38,516 nt of DNA from Candidatus Dojkabacteria bacterium (lineage in GTDB: Bacteria; Patescibacteriota; Dojkabacteria; SC72; JAHDCA01): assembly GCA_027036675.1 (NCBI GenBank), contig JALWDW010000019.1, positions 1 to 38,516 of the forward strand, given 5' to 3'. A program made the translations under genes and the position numbers. Positions 1 through 8,414 of the stretch are shown here, in pieces. Within the stretch, counting starts at the first letter, position 1. Every line of letters begins with the position of its first letter. A model generated the notes under the pieces. The model was not told where the DNA came from. It made no database searches and saw nothing but the letters and a program-made list of their open reading frames with translations.

Positions 1-485
1 GTTGATGTCATGGGGTAGAGTAGGGGGATGTATCGTAAATACGTTTTGCGACAAGGTTGTTAAGTTTGATAGAAATGTCTGTATCATGGGATTGGTTGGT
101 GCTGAAACAGTATATGAGTCAACAATGACTGTCGCTGAGCGGTCATCCGATACTGTGGATGTGGCGTCCTTGAGAAAGATCGGTGTCATGGGTATATTGA
201 CGCGTATGTATATGTGAGGGGTATGTATCTCAATGACAGAGCGGGTTTGTCGTAATTCTACAAGATTTGGTGTCAGGGCTTGCCGATACTGCGTTTAAGG
301 TAGGTTGTACAAGAGGCGGTGTCATGAGAATACTTTGTAGTGTGTTTGCGCAAGTCCCGTTCCCTTGGGCTTTTTGTAGCACGAGGCCCCGCCCGCCTTC
401 CCACCCGGAAACATTGACCGGATGACCGTTGTGAAAGCTTTTTTGTTGCAAGGTGCGCCTGAAGGCTGGGTGGGAAGGCGGGCTT
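1..485. other. gene-free left end
   Basis: No recognisable gene on either strand. The open frames here are short, give no family signature and lack a ribosome binding site. The phrase GTCATG or ATCATG recurs about four times, but no regular repeat unit could be defined. The right part (391-483) holds a long inverted repeat listed separately. The stretch may be the 3' side of a neighbouring locus or decayed sequence. Confidence 0.5.
391..483. repeat. 16-bp perfect inverted repeat, 61-nt loop
   Basis: The arm GCCCGCCTTCCCACCC (391-406) is exactly reverse-complementary to 468-483. The right arm ends 2 nt from the stop codon of the minus-strand transporter gene, so in its mRNA a GC-rich 16-bp stem would form right after translation ends. 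There is no clean T-run after the stem, so a classical intrinsic terminator is not proven. Alternatives are an mRNA-stabilising 3' structure or a REP/MITE-like remnant linked to the Y1 transposase about 1.6 kb away. Confidence 0.6.
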
Positions 486-1961
486 CTACGCCACGGTAGC
501 ACCCAGTAGGCCGATATACACCATGGCTGCGAAAAGCAACATTAGCCGTGTGAATAGCGACGGGCGGTACGGTGCCGGCAACGATGTGGAGTTTAACCTC
601 CAAACCACCAATGCGATCACTCCCATAGCCAACGCATTGAGTACGGCCCCGATGATGATCAGCATGACGGGTTCGGTCAATCCGGCAAACAATATGCCGA
701 TACCCATAGTAGCCATAACAACTACAGTCACGATATACGCCGTACTGATCTTCATGCGTTCAAATAGTGAAAATACCCGATTGTCAGGAGACTTGCCGGA
801 GGGTGTAACATCTCGAAATGCCCATAAAACGTACGCTACAATGCGACCCGTCAGATCAAAAATACCCATTTGGATCGCGGTCAAATTCACAAACCCGACT
901 AGTATGAATAATATTTCCCAGACACGACCTATATGAATACCGATCACATCGGCTTCGTTTATCAAAAAATGAAATCCTTGAGGTAATGGAGTGTCGCCGG
1001 CTATATTGGCGCGTGCGATATATGCCAGCATAAGTATAGTCAATAAACCGATTCCCCAAAATACAGCAGTGTTTACAAACAATTGTTGACGGCGCAATTT
1101 TGCGAAATTACCAATGGACTCCTGATCCATGGGTGTATGGATAATTTGGGACACAGAGTTTTGTGTAGAGCTGTCCCATAATTCGATTTTGTGTGCATAT
1201 TTTGCCATTCCTTCGTTTTCATCTATGGAGAAGAAGCTATTGTTCAGCAAAAAATTCCCTCCGCTACCGGAATACGCCAATGCGCCCAAAAAAGTACCGA
1301 TCGCCAGTCCATGTGGGATGAAGTTGTATGTTTCCCCGATGCCGAACACACCTCTCAAAAGTTCAATAAACAGTGACATATCGAAGGAACGCAAGAATAT
1401 GTATAGGATGATCAAGAAGCTGGTGGGTAGCAAAATATCAAACAAAGTCTTGATTTTTTTGTAAAGGTGTCGGCCGCTCAGTAAAAATCCCGCAGACATG
1501 ATGATGATAAGTGATGCGATCCAAAGGCGGTTGTGTGGAGTGGGGGGGATGTGGACGAACCGGACATTTGTGATCAGAGATGCGGACATTGATGCGAATC
1601 CGGGCCAACCGAAGCCGATCACGGTGGACAATATCAACCATGGTGCGAAAAGTTTATTCAATCTGACAAAGCCTTGTATGATATTTTCTCCGGTGACTAC
1701 GGTGTAGCGCTTGATTTCCAATACGAGGATCAATTGCAGTGTGATACCGAGCAACGCTCCCCACAGTATGCCAAATCCGTGATGGATTGTGAGGTACGGC
1801 CACAGTATGAATTCGCCGCTGCCGATCCCCAAGCTGAGGACGATGATTGTCGGCCCCAAGGATTGGACGACGGACCGCGGCCGGGGGAAGGAACGAACCC
1901 GGGCTTTGGGCGCACCCTTCCGGTGAGGGCTTTGTTTACTAGAGGATGATGTATGTGTCAT
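486..1961 (-). CDS. Nramp-like transporter with atypical motifs
   Basis: Integral membrane protein of 491 aa with roughly 11 hydrophobic segments and a basic, Ser/Pro-rich cytosolic N-terminus (1-32). The first membrane segment reads GPTIIVLSLGIGSGEF (36-51), the pattern of a subgroup of Nramp/APC-fold proteins. Classical Nramp metal transporters have a DPGN motif here and an MPH motif in helix 6. This protein has GSGE (47-50) and, in the helix-6 region, SGSGGN (231-236), so the metal ligands of that family are not visible. The fold assignment is fairly safe but the substrate is open: Mn/Fe transport should not be assumed. It is the only minus-strand gene and is divergent from the Y1 transposase. 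The ATG at 1961 is followed directly by the basic leader. Confidence 0.75.
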   Translation of the reverse strand: MTHTSSSSKQSPHRKGAPKARVRSFPRPRSVVQSLGPTIIVLSLGIGSGEFILWPYLTIHHGFGILWGALLGITLQLILVLEIKRYTVVTGENIIQGFVRLNKLFAPWLILSTVIGFGWPGFASMSASLITNVRFVHIPPTPHNRLWIASLIIIMSAGFLLSGRHLYKKIKTLFDILLPTSFLIILYIFLRSFDMSLFIELLRGVFGIGETYNFIPHGLAIGTFLGALAYSGSGGNFLLNNSFFSIDENEGMAKYAHKIELWDSSTQNSVSQIIHTPMDQESIGNFAKLRRQQLFVNTAVFWGIGLLTILMLAYIARANIAGDTPLPQGFHFLINEADVIGIHIGRVWEILFILVGFVNLTAIQMGIFDLTGRIVAYVLWAFRDVTPSGKSPDNRVFSLFERMKISTAYIVTVVVMATMGIGILFAGLTEPVMLIIIGAVLNALAMGVIALVVWRLNSTSLPAPYRPSLFTRLMLLFAAMVYIGLLGATVA

Positions 1962-2117
1962 AGTGTTTGCAAGGTTGAAAATGGTATCTGATTGTTGCTT
2001 GTTTTACGCAGATAGTTTATCAACTTATAGAAAGTTAAATGTTTTTCATTTCAGATTCAGAGAAAGTTCATGACTTTTCACTACAATATGTATCAATTAA
2101 GTTAAGTTATTTTACCA

Positions 2118-2708
2118 ATGAAAAAAAGAATACTATATCATAATGCCTATGTCCACGTGGTCAACCGTGGCAACCGCAAACAACTCTTATTCGTAGACGA
2201 TTATGATCGGGAACGCTTCCTACTTCGGTTGCAGTCGATCACGGAGGAAACTCGTGACAGAGTAGTGGCATACTGTCTGATGCCAAATCATTATCATTTG
2301 ATGTTTAGGATATACAGTACCACCTCTTTGCGTAAGACGATGCTACGTTTGGGGACGGCGTATGCGAAGTATTTTGCCAAAAAATATTACACCGTAGGAC
2401 ATGTATTCCAGGGACGATATCGCTCTGTCACAGCAAAAGGACTTGCTCACAGGTTGGTAATGATGAGGTACATCCATAGAAATCCGTTGGGAATACGCAG
2501 TTTGGGCTACAACTTCAGAGATTACCCGTGGTCAAGCCACGAAGCTTATATGAATGGTGGGAATGACCCTTATATCAACATAAAAACGCATGGTGTCCTC
2601 CGCCTGTTTCCATCACTGCGAGAATATGAACAATTCGTGATAAGTAGCGACAATGACGCCAAGGCGTATCTAAAAGGGTGGACACCAACCCGTTCTTTGT
2701 TATACTAA
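2118..2708 (+). CDS. REP-associated-type Y1 transposase (RAYT-like)
   Basis: A 196-aa single-strand DNA HUH nuclease of the Y1/IS200-like group. The HUH motif is HYH at 58-60 in LMPNHYHLMF. The GHVFQGRYRS block (94-103) and RYIHRNPL (117-124) follow in the usual RAYT order, and Y118 is the likely nucleophile. Family members nick and join single-stranded DNA at small palindromes. No tnpB and no IS200/IS605 ends are seen, so this looks like a domesticated, REP-type solo gene rather than a complete insertion sequence. It is intact and near usual family length. The upstream 156 nt are AT-rich. The stop lies 4 nt before map, and its last codons contain the map promoter. Whether the palindrome at 391-483 is its target is speculation. 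Confidence 0.88.
   Translation: MKKRILYHNAYVHVVNRGNRKQLLFVDDYDRERFLLRLQSITEETRDRVVAYCLMPNHYHLMFRIYSTTSLRKTMLRLGTAYAKYFAKKYYTVGHVFQGRYRSVTAKGLAHRLVMMRYIHRNPLGIRSLGYNFRDYPWSSHEAYMNGGNDPYINIKTHGVLRLFPSLREYEQFVISSDNDAKAYLKGWTPTRSLLY
2679..2706 (+). promoter_or_regulatory. leaderless promoter of map
   Basis: TGGACA (2679-2684), a 16-nt spacer and TATACT (2701-2706), with TG one base upstream (extended -10, TGTTATACT). The ATG of map begins at 2713, only 6 nt after the -10, so transcription should start at or next to the A of the ATG. No Shine-Dalgarno sequence is present. The whole promoter lies inside the 3' end of the transposase gene. Confidence 0.7.
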
Positions 2709-2712
2709 CCCC

Positions 2713-3474
2713 ATGGTACCCAAGAAGATACAGAAAATGGCGGAGGTCGGCCATATCGCATGGCAGATCCGGGAGGAAGTGGCGGATTTCGTCAAACCCG
2801 GGAAGACTACCCTCGAAATTGATGAATTCGCCGGACGTTTGATGGAAAAATACGGAGTTCGCTCGTTGTCGCGTGGCACCACCGACCCCGAAGCTGGCCT
2901 CGACGCGCCGTTCCCCGGATATATCTGCGTCAGCATCAACAACGAGCTCACGCACGGTTTTGGCAAACCCGATGTCGTCGTCCAAGACAAAGACATGGTC
3001 TCCATCGACGTCGCCATCGAAAAAGACGGTTGGTGTGCCGACAATTGTACAACACGTGTGGTCGGCATCCCCTCCAAGACCCAATCGCGACTCATGGACG
3101 TCACTTATGAAGCGATGCATTTGGGTATTGCCGCCGCTAAGACAGGCAACAGGGTGGGGGATATAGGATACGCTATACAAGAATTCGTGGAAAAGAGAGG
3201 GTTCTCCGTAGTTCGTGCGCTGGCGGGACACGGGATAGGACGTGAAATTTGGGAAGAACCCTTGGTCCCGAATTACGGTAAGCCGGGGACCGGAGCGGTA
3301 TTGAAGAAATTCCAAACCATCGCTCTGGATACCATGGTCAACGCCGGAGGCAGACGCGTGATTTTCGACCCTTTTGACAAATGGACTGTGCGCACGGCCG
3401 ATGGACGCGATTCGTGCGTTTTTGAAGAGACATTCTATGTTACCAAACACGGCGGTGAGATATTGACCAAGTAA
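2713..3474 (+). CDS. map: type I methionine aminopeptidase, altered active site
   Basis: A 253-aa cytosolic pita-bread metallopeptidase that removes the initiator Met from nascent proteins. Compared from memory with E. coli MetAP, metal ligands D97, D108, H171 and E235 correspond to D99, D110, H173 and E238, and H79 to H81. Two positions differ: E204 is replaced by D206 (ALDTM instead of xIEPM) and H178 by W180 (IWEEP instead of FHEEP). The fold signature AGHGIGRE (171-178) is intact. These changes suggest altered metal binding or substrate choice, or a MetAP-like paralogue. It heads an operon with mreC, mreD and PBP2, which is not the usual position near ribosomal protein genes. The start is supported by the promoter 6 nt upstream. 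Confidence 0.88.
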   Translation: MVPKKIQKMAEVGHIAWQIREEVADFVKPGKTTLEIDEFAGRLMEKYGVRSLSRGTTDPEAGLDAPFPGYICVSINNELTHGFGKPDVVVQDKDMVSIDVAIEKDGWCADNCTTRVVGIPSKTQSRLMDVTYEAMHLGIAAAKTGNRVGDIGYAIQEFVEKRGFSVVRALAGHGIGREIWEEPLVPNYGKPGTGAVLKKFQTIALDTMVNAGGRRVIFDPFDKWTVRTADGRDSCVFEETFYVTKHGGEILTK

Positions 3475-3483
3475 ACTGGAAAT

Positions 3484-4338
3484 ATGGCAGAAGCTGAAAT
3501 ACAACAAAATATAGGCAAACGGATTTTGGTAATTCTGTTAACAATGATAGCCCTGTTTTCGATGAATTATCCGGCAGTTCGGAACCGGATTTCGACAATC
3601 GCGCAAATCGGCGTATTTCCGATATTCTCCGATACCCACAAAAGAGGTGTAGACACGGGAGATTTTTTCCATAGTTTGACGCATGTATACTCTATTTACC
3701 ATGAAAACGCCGATCTCAAAGCCCGCGTAGTGAAATTGGAGTCTGAAGTAGAGTCGATCGCGCCTGTACTCGATGAAAACTTGGAACTTCAACGGCAATT
3801 GAAAATCTCCGCCGTGGAAAAAAAGTTTGACAAAGCGACGGTTTTCACCCCGACGCCGCTTGATACACAGATGACAAATATATATATAAATAAAGGGAGA
3901 GACGCCGGGGTCGTCGAGAATTCTCGTGTATTCTTGGGTAAAACCTTGTTGGGATATGCGCAAGACGTACAATCGAACAGGTCGAAAATACTCCCGTTGA
4001 CCGAACGGACTGTAGCAAACGAAGCTTTTATCATAATCAACGGAGACGGTATTGAGCGGATGATGAATTCGGATAAACCTGATCCGTCGAATGTTCACTA
4101 TATACACGGAGTGGCTGTAGGCACGGGGAAAAGCATACGGATCGAAAATATCGATATCACCGCGGATATACATCAAGGCGATCCAGTATTTGTAAAAGAT
4201 TTCAATACGGGCTCCATATATTATCTGGGTAAAGTGGCAGATATAGAAGAATCCCCGACATCCACCATGAAGATCGCAAATGTACTGCAGGAAGTGAATA
4301 TCGTGGATCTAAACTCAGTATTTGTGACTGTGCAATGA
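3484..4338 (+). CDS. mreC: rod-shape protein MreC
   Basis: A 284-aa single-pass protein that links the cytoplasmic elongation machinery to periplasmic or extracytoplasmic peptidoglycan synthases. One N-terminal membrane helix lies at about 13-30. A predicted coiled coil follows (about 70-105, with phrases such as LESEVESIAPVLDENLEL), then a beta-rich domain whose phrases INKGRDAGV, FLGKTLLGYA and HQGDPVFV are typical of MreC. The length matches the family. The stop codon overlaps the next start (ATGA at 4335-4338), so translation of mreC and mreD is probably coupled. It lies 9 nt after map and ahead of mreD and PBP2, the classic cell-elongation order. No mreB or rodA is in the window. Confidence 0.88.
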   Translation: MAEAEIQQNIGKRILVILLTMIALFSMNYPAVRNRISTIAQIGVFPIFSDTHKRGVDTGDFFHSLTHVYSIYHENADLKARVVKLESEVESIAPVLDENLELQRQLKISAVEKKFDKATVFTPTPLDTQMTNIYINKGRDAGVVENSRVFLGKTLLGYAQDVQSNRSKILPLTERTVANEAFIIINGDGIERMMNSDKPDPSNVHYIHGVAVGTGKSIRIENIDITADIHQGDPVFVKDFNTGSIYYLGKVADIEESPTSTMKIANVLQEVNIVDLNSVFVTVQ

Positions 4339-4829
4339 TAAGAAGAATACTGTTTGTATTATCAATGGCCGTTGCGACTCTGGTGGAAGTGTTTTTCAAC
4401 GCTTTTAGCCCGTTCAGTGTATTGGTGATTGTTCACACAAGTATGGTCAGCACTCCGGATTATTTGGAAAAACTCCCGATCTTTGCGATTTTTACAATAA
4501 TTATGGATTTATGGTATGGAACTTGGATCGGTGCGACCTTTGCAAGTATGGTACTTTCATTTGCGACCTTGTATATTTTGAATAAGCTGGTGCATTCCGA
4601 TGAATGGCCTGCCACGTTTGCCAAATTGATACTTGCTTTTACGGTGTACCATGTCGCCATAGCAAGTTTTGTGGGATATGATTGGGCCGGGGCCGGGATT
4701 TCAGGTTTGCTTGTCATTTTAGGTAAGCTTTTGTTGGTTGCAGCGGTGGAATCGGTCGTGTATATCTTGATATATCAAATTGGAAATCAATTTGGTGGTC
4801 ACAAATCGACGTTGAGATTGCGTCCATAA
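4335..4829 (+). CDS. mreD: rod-shape protein MreD
   Basis: A 164-aa, very hydrophobic protein with about five membrane helices and a short basic C-terminus (HKSTLRLRP). MreD sequences diverge strongly, so the call rests on size, topology, the motif MDLWYGTWIG in the middle and its position directly after mreC and before a class B PBP. It has no Shine-Dalgarno sequence and overlaps mreC by 4 nt, so it probably depends on coupled translation. Its likely role is with MreC and PBP2 in lateral wall synthesis. Confidence 0.78.
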   Translation: MIRRILFVLSMAVATLVEVFFNAFSPFSVLVIVHTSMVSTPDYLEKLPIFAIFTIIMDLWYGTWIGATFASMVLSFATLYILNKLVHSDEWPATFAKLILAFTVYHVAIASFVGYDWAGAGISGLLVILGKLLLVAAVESVVYILIYQIGNQFGGHKSTLRLRP

Positions 4830-4848
4830 AGCTTGACAAACAAATCAA

Positions 4849-7194
4849 ATGCATTTGAAGTTCTCCAAACAAATCTCCAAACAGTCGGCACGTCGGAGCC
4901 TGCCACGCAACCGATATTTGCACACGGGAGATGTAAAGAAACTCAAAACGGGGATCGCAAACTTGCATGATAACCCAGCGGTGCGCGATTTGGAAGAGAC
5001 CGCGATGTCGGGAGTCGCACGGAAAAAAACGTTCTTATTGTCCATAACGGTGATGTTTTTGATATGTGGGTTGTTGGGGATTAAATTGCTACGATTGCAA
5101 GTGATCTCTACGGACGAGTATACCGACGACTCGCGCGCAAATTACATAGAAAAGGTATCGGACACACCTCCTCGAGGAGCCATATTTGATAGGAACGGAG
5201 AATTGATCGCTCGTAATATCACATCCACGACAATCTCGCTACAATTGGATAAGTTTTTTGTTCAAGTAAGTGATGACGATACACAACGGATCAATGAAAC
5301 GTTGTCGTACGTGGAGAGTGCGATCAAATATACGATAGAGCTGGATAAGGAAAGTGCTGGTAACAAAGACGGTACGGCAGAATCCGAAAAGATCCTGTAC
5401 GACATTGCCAACTCCGACATGAACGAAGCCGAAAAACTGCGTAAATTGTACGAGGTTTTTGGGGCGAGTACAAAGTTTGTACAGGCTCGAGGAAAACCCG
5501 TTCCGCAAATGTACGTACTGGATGTTGGGGGAATCCTTACTTCCGTACGGGGAGTCGTCGAATTGATGGAGATAAACGGGATAGATCGACCTTCAAAAGT
5601 GGACCTGACAAAAGGTGAGCAAGGGCTGGTGCGTATGATCACTACGGCGCAACGGGCGGATACTTTGGTATTATACGATGATGTTGACAATGAGGGGGCT
5701 ATTGTGGCGAAATCCCACCAATCGGAAATCCTCGGTTTACAAGTGGAAGACGATACCAAACGTATGTATCCGTACGGTTCGCTGATGGCGCATATCACGG
5801 GGTATATAGGCCCGGTATTTATGCAAAACGATGTACCGTATGCCGACTCGCAGGATTTGGTGGGGAAGTTGGGGTTGGAATATGAATATGATAAGGTATT
5901 GTTTGGCACAAAAGGAGTGACATTGATGGAATATGATAGGTTTGGGCAAAAAGTTCCCTCAAGCAGGGTTTTGAAGGAAGAAGTGCCGGGGCGTAGTATA
6001 GTGACAAGCATCGATGCGGATATGCAAAAAAGATTGGATGCCGCTTTGGAATACGGTGTGGACCGGTACGATGCGAGCGGTGGTGTGGCCATAGTGGAGG
6101 ATATACATACGGGTGAGATATTGGCCATGGTCAGTACGCCAAGTTATGATCCAAACGACTTCATAGGGGGGATTTCGCCCGAGAAGTTCCGGGAATACTT
6201 AGAGGATGCAAAGGGTCTGCCGTTGATGAACAAGCCGATAGCTGCGCAGTATCCGCCGGGGTCTACATTCAAGACGGTAGTGGCGGCATCGGCATTGGAT
6301 GCCGATGCCGCCACCAAGGACACCGTGTATGTCAGCAGTTCGGGCTTTCGACTATCAAACGGAGCTTCGTTTCAGGAGTACCACAATCACTCGTATGGAC
6401 GACTGAATCTGATTGATGCGATCAAAAAATCGTCCAACCAATACTTTTGTCAGTTGATCATCGATTGGGATATGGACGAGTTGGATAAGCGTCTGGAAAA
6501 ATTCGGTATAGGAAGTCCGACGGGTATTGATCTGCCGGGCGAAGCATCAGGTCGTTTGCCATCACCGGAAAACAAGATCAAGTACGCTCAGGATCCGAAC
6601 GTCACGTGGTTGGATCCGATATGGTACCCCGAAGGCGACAGTTGCAACAGCGTCATAGGGCAGGGGATTACCACAGTTACTCCGATACAGATGGTCAATT
6701 GGATCAGCGCAATCGCAAATGGCGGTACACTGCAGCGTCCACATCTTGCCATAGGCACGGCGGACGATCTGTATTGGAGGTATACCCGGGACACGGAAAA
6801 TCATTCTACATCTTCCAAATCACCGGACCGAGCGGAAGGTATCCGAGGCGAAAAGTATATAGATAAGTTTGAATTCAGTCCGATACGCAAGGATGTAGTC
6901 AAACCGGAAGCTTTGGCGATCGTACGCGAGGCCATGCACAGAGCTGTGACGGATAGCGATGGTGGTATTTTTGGCTTGCGGGGCGCGATTGTCGATATTG
7001 CGGCCAAGACGGGTACCGCTGAATTCGGTCGAGTCAACGAAGATGGTTCGTATGAACATGCACATGGTTGGGTTACTGGTTTTTATCCGTACGACGATCC
7101 GCAATATGCATTTGTCATGCTTCTGGAGGATGCGGGGGAGAGTTATTACACCGTCGACACGTTTAGACATTTTATAGATGATTATTATAAGTAG
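4849..7194 (+). CDS. mrdA: penicillin-binding protein 2 (class B transpeptidase)
   Basis: A 781-aa peptidoglycan D,D-transpeptidase of the elongasome. Order: a cytosolic N-tail of about 58 aa, a membrane helix (about 61-83), the PBP dimer/pedestal domain starting with RGAIFDRNGELIARN (109-123), and the transpeptidase domain. The catalytic set is complete: SxxK as STFK (S472, K475), SxN as SSN (528-530) and KTG (720-722). The protein is longer than E. coli PBP2 (about 630 aa). The extra length lies in the N-tail, in an acidic insert at about 140-225 and in a hydrophilic loop near 640-670. An internal Met at 53 would give a more usual N-terminus, so the start is not certain. It closes the map-mreC-mreD-mrdA operon. 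Confidence 0.92.
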   Translation: MHLKFSKQISKQSARRSLPRNRYLHTGDVKKLKTGIANLHDNPAVRDLEETAMSGVARKKTFLLSITVMFLICGLLGIKLLRLQVISTDEYTDDSRANYIEKVSDTPPRGAIFDRNGELIARNITSTTISLQLDKFFVQVSDDDTQRINETLSYVESAIKYTIELDKESAGNKDGTAESEKILYDIANSDMNEAEKLRKLYEVFGASTKFVQARGKPVPQMYVLDVGGILTSVRGVVELMEINGIDRPSKVDLTKGEQGLVRMITTAQRADTLVLYDDVDNEGAIVAKSHQSEILGLQVEDDTKRMYPYGSLMAHITGYIGPVFMQNDVPYADSQDLVGKLGLEYEYDKVLFGTKGVTLMEYDRFGQKVPSSRVLKEEVPGRSIVTSIDADMQKRLDAALEYGVDRYDASGGVAIVEDIHTGEILAMVSTPSYDPNDFIGGISPEKFREYLEDAKGLPLMNKPIAAQYPPGSTFKTVVAASALDADAATKDTVYVSSSGFRLSNGASFQEYHNHSYGRLNLIDAIKKSSNQYFCQLIIDWDMDELDKRLEKFGIGSPTGIDLPGEASGRLPSPENKIKYAQDPNVTWLDPIWYPEGDSCNSVIGQGITTVTPIQMVNWISAIANGGTLQRPHLAIGTADDLYWRYTRDTENHSTSSKSPDRAEGIRGEKYIDKFEFSPIRKDVVKPEALAIVREAMHRAVTDSDGGIFGLRGAIVDIAAKTGTAEFGRVNEDGSYEHAHGWVTGFYPYDDPQYAFVMLLEDAGESYYTVDTFRHFIDDYYK

Positions 7195-7210
7195 TAATTT
7201 TGATTGGATA

Positions 7211-7219
7211 TGTTAGAAT
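7211..7219 (+). promoter_or_regulatory. leaderless extended -10 promoter
   Basis: TGTTAGAAT is an extended -10 (TG, one base, TAGAAT) ending 6 nt before the ATG at 7226. The geometry equals that of the map promoter and predicts a leaderless mRNA. No good -35 is visible, as is common for extended -10 promoters. Confidence 0.6.
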
Positions 7220-7225
7220 CCGACT

Positions 7226-8347
7226 ATGAGTGAGAGCGAAATACAAGAACAAGAAAACCGAGAGTTACAAGAAAAAAGAGAGCAGGGAATGGGAGCGTTG
7301 AAGCGTTTCATACTGTTTGTCGGTATATTGATATTTGGCAGTTTGACGATAGTTGCCATAGCGGATTACAGGTTGCTGTTGGCAATACTGTCTTTCCTTT
7401 GGACTATAGTTGTGATCCTTGTCATTATATTTTTCATATTGGGTGTCTTCATCTTGATAGGGTTACGCAATGAAGTTGGTGAAATTCTGGGGATGCTGTT
7501 TGACGGCTCTCTGAAGATGATAAATCTGGCGGGAGAACTGAAGAAGTTATATGATCGTTTCATCGCTGTCGTGCAAAATATGACCTTGCGGTTGATCCCA
7601 TTGGTGGCGGTTTTCATCACTGTGGTCGTTTATTATATTTTGATTTACCTGTATAAATATGTCGGGAAGACCAGTGATGTGACTATCTTGACCGTAACGC
7701 TGACAATTTTACTGGTTGTTGGGGTCGGTTTGCTGACAGTGCAAAAACGTGACTCACTGGAGGAGTTGACTTTCTGGCAACGTGCCGGTCGCAAATTTAC
7801 CTCCTATTTTCGCGATACGAGCGAGATCATGATGTTTATTTTCTTCATGACTATGGACAGTACGCATCTTTTTTTTCTCCCAGCGTCGTTGAATATACCG
7901 ATCCACGCTCATATATTTTCGTTTGACTTGATGGAAAAAGGGATAGATTTTGCAAAATCACCTTTATTTATGTTGAACCTCATAGTGTTGACTGTGTTTG
8001 TCGAGATGATTCGTAAATCACTGCGTATAGCGTTGGAAGCTAAACGGTTTTACAGGGCCAATGCGCATTTGGTGACGGATGAGAAGGGCAACGACGTAGT
8101 GGCTTTGCTCAAATTCTCTTTGAAAGGAGCTCTTGATTCCTATATGGATGAAATTATTAAGTTTGTGGCGTTTACAACATTATTGGTGATAGTGTTTATA
8201 TTTTTCCCTCGTTTGAAACTTTTTGCCATGGTGGTGGCGAGTGTGACGATGTTTGTCATGGATATACTGATACCTGCGCGATTGTACCAAGATACGACGC
8301 AAGATGACTTGATCAGTCGGATCATAGTGAAGGTCTTCAAGCTGTGA
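7226..8347 (+). CDS. unknown polytopic membrane protein
   Basis: I do not recognise this 373-aa protein. It starts with a charged, Glu/Gln-rich tail (1-24). About eight membrane helices follow, for example at 28-46, 51-80, 122-143 and 152-171, and the last pair is near 316-355. A cytosolic stretch around 175-205 is rich in aromatic and basic residues. Another amphipathic charged stretch lies near 265-305 (EMIRKSLRIALEAKRFYR). No transporter, enzyme or secretion motif is apparent. It stands 31 nt after PBP2 but has its own -10 element placed for leaderless transcription. A role in the envelope is suggested only by its neighbours. Confidence 0.75.
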   Translation: MSESEIQEQENRELQEKREQGMGALKRFILFVGILIFGSLTIVAIADYRLLLAILSFLWTIVVILVIIFFILGVFILIGLRNEVGEILGMLFDGSLKMINLAGELKKLYDRFIAVVQNMTLRLIPLVAVFITVVVYYILIYLYKYVGKTSDVTILTVTLTILLVVGVGLLTVQKRDSLEELTFWQRAGRKFTSYFRDTSEIMMFIFFMTMDSTHLFFLPASLNIPIHAHIFSFDLMEKGIDFAKSPLFMLNLIVLTVFVEMIRKSLRIALEAKRFYRANAHLVTDEKGNDVVALLKFSLKGALDSYMDEIIKFVAFTTLLVIVFIFFPRLKLFAMVVASVTMFVMDILIPARLYQDTTQDDLISRIIVKVFKL

Positions 8348-8414
8348 GGAGAAAATGACAAATTTTTCATCCGTATTTCATCGAAATTTAATGCGCTTGG
8401 TGTAAGCTTGGCGT

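Noticed and set aside
2-217. Plus-strand open frame of 71 codons at the left edge
   Set aside because: TTG start at the window edge, unusual composition, no Shine-Dalgarno sequence and no family signature.
2118-2708. Complete IS200/IS605 insertion sequence
   Set aside because: No tnpB, no subterminal hairpins flanking the gene and no flanking duplication; the protein is of the solo RAYT type.
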